Origin: Actinernus sp. WN-2022
Lineage: Eukaryota > Cnidaria > Anthozoa > Actiniaria > Actinernidae
Assembly (NCBI GenBank): GCA_030867875.1
Contig: JAOWCC010000019.1
Location: 105,449,006 to 105,513,005, forward strand
Direction of reading: 5' to 3'
Length of the DNA: 64,000 nt
The notes beneath the pieces were generated by a model, which saw only the letters and a list, made by a program, of their open reading frames with translations, searched no databases and was not told the origin of the DNA. Positions 63,885 to 64,000 of this stretch are shown here, in pieces. The position numbers were made by a program, and so were the translations under genes. Every line of letters starts with the position of its first letter. Within the stretch, counting starts at the first letter, position 1.

Positions 63885-64000
63885 AGGTCATAAAATCTGA
63901 ACGAAAAATAATTTCAAAATTCCCCGACAAAAGTATTTGAGAAACGGCTGTTTACTACGACTCGTGAAAATTTGAGAAAAATTGGACAAAACGCGACTGA

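Larger units (their letters stand above)
63345..63999. repeat. Interspersed repeat, AATTAAAGCCACAT family, copy 2 (with nested SINE and MITE)
   Basis: Blocks are shared in order with 37180-37671. The SINE at 63367-63640 splits it near TACTATATAA and the palindromic MITE at 63765-63884 splits it near AAACCAG. It probably runs past the end of the window. Confidence 0.85.

Overview
The window looks like nuclear DNA of an animal, most likely an anthozoan cnidarian (coral or sea anemone). It is AT-rich, has GT-AG introns, and is crowded with LINEs, Gypsy and DIRS-like retroelements, tRNA-headed SINEs and many families of terminal-inverted-repeat (TIR) elements. The cnidarian placement is inference from the repeat types (THAP plus SWIM-zinc-finger relics, many fold-back MITEs) and from the NRF-type gene; no species marker is present.

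Region 1 (1-14,052) is a satellite array of a monomer of about 116-119 bp. There are roughly 98 monomers up to 11,406, then a 934-bp insertion with a 3-bp target duplication and a long terminal hairpin, then about 14-15 more monomers. Region 2 (14,053-17,234) is intergenic DNA with TIR-element pieces, short tandem repeats and a damaged copy of the 3' end of the gene that follows.

Region 3 (17,235-62,860) is one minus-strand protein-coding gene. I reconstructed it as 15 exons joined in phase at GT-AG sites (2,220 nt, 739 codons plus stop). It encodes a multi-pass membrane O-acyltransferase-like protein of the nose-resistant-to-fluoxetine (NRF-6) family: signal peptide, cysteine-containing NRF domain, then an acyltransferase-3 domain. 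Only about 5% of the 45.6-kb gene is coding. The introns hold nested mobile elements: two TTAA-flanked elements, a LINE reverse transcriptase, a Gypsy element with 124-bp LTRs that differ at one base, a LINE broken by a TA-flanked MITE and by a Gypsy fragment, a MULE-like element with a 9-bp target duplication, a TIR element carrying THAP and SWIM relics, a DIRS-like relic, and three intronic tandem arrays (56, 57 and 127 bp).

Region 4 (62,861-64,000) is the upstream flank: a TATA-like box and E-box, then a fold-back element, a SINE and a repeat carrying a 120-bp palindromic MITE. Apart from the NRF gene I found no intact cellular gene. No CRISPR, bacterial operon, rRNA or functional tRNA gene was seen.
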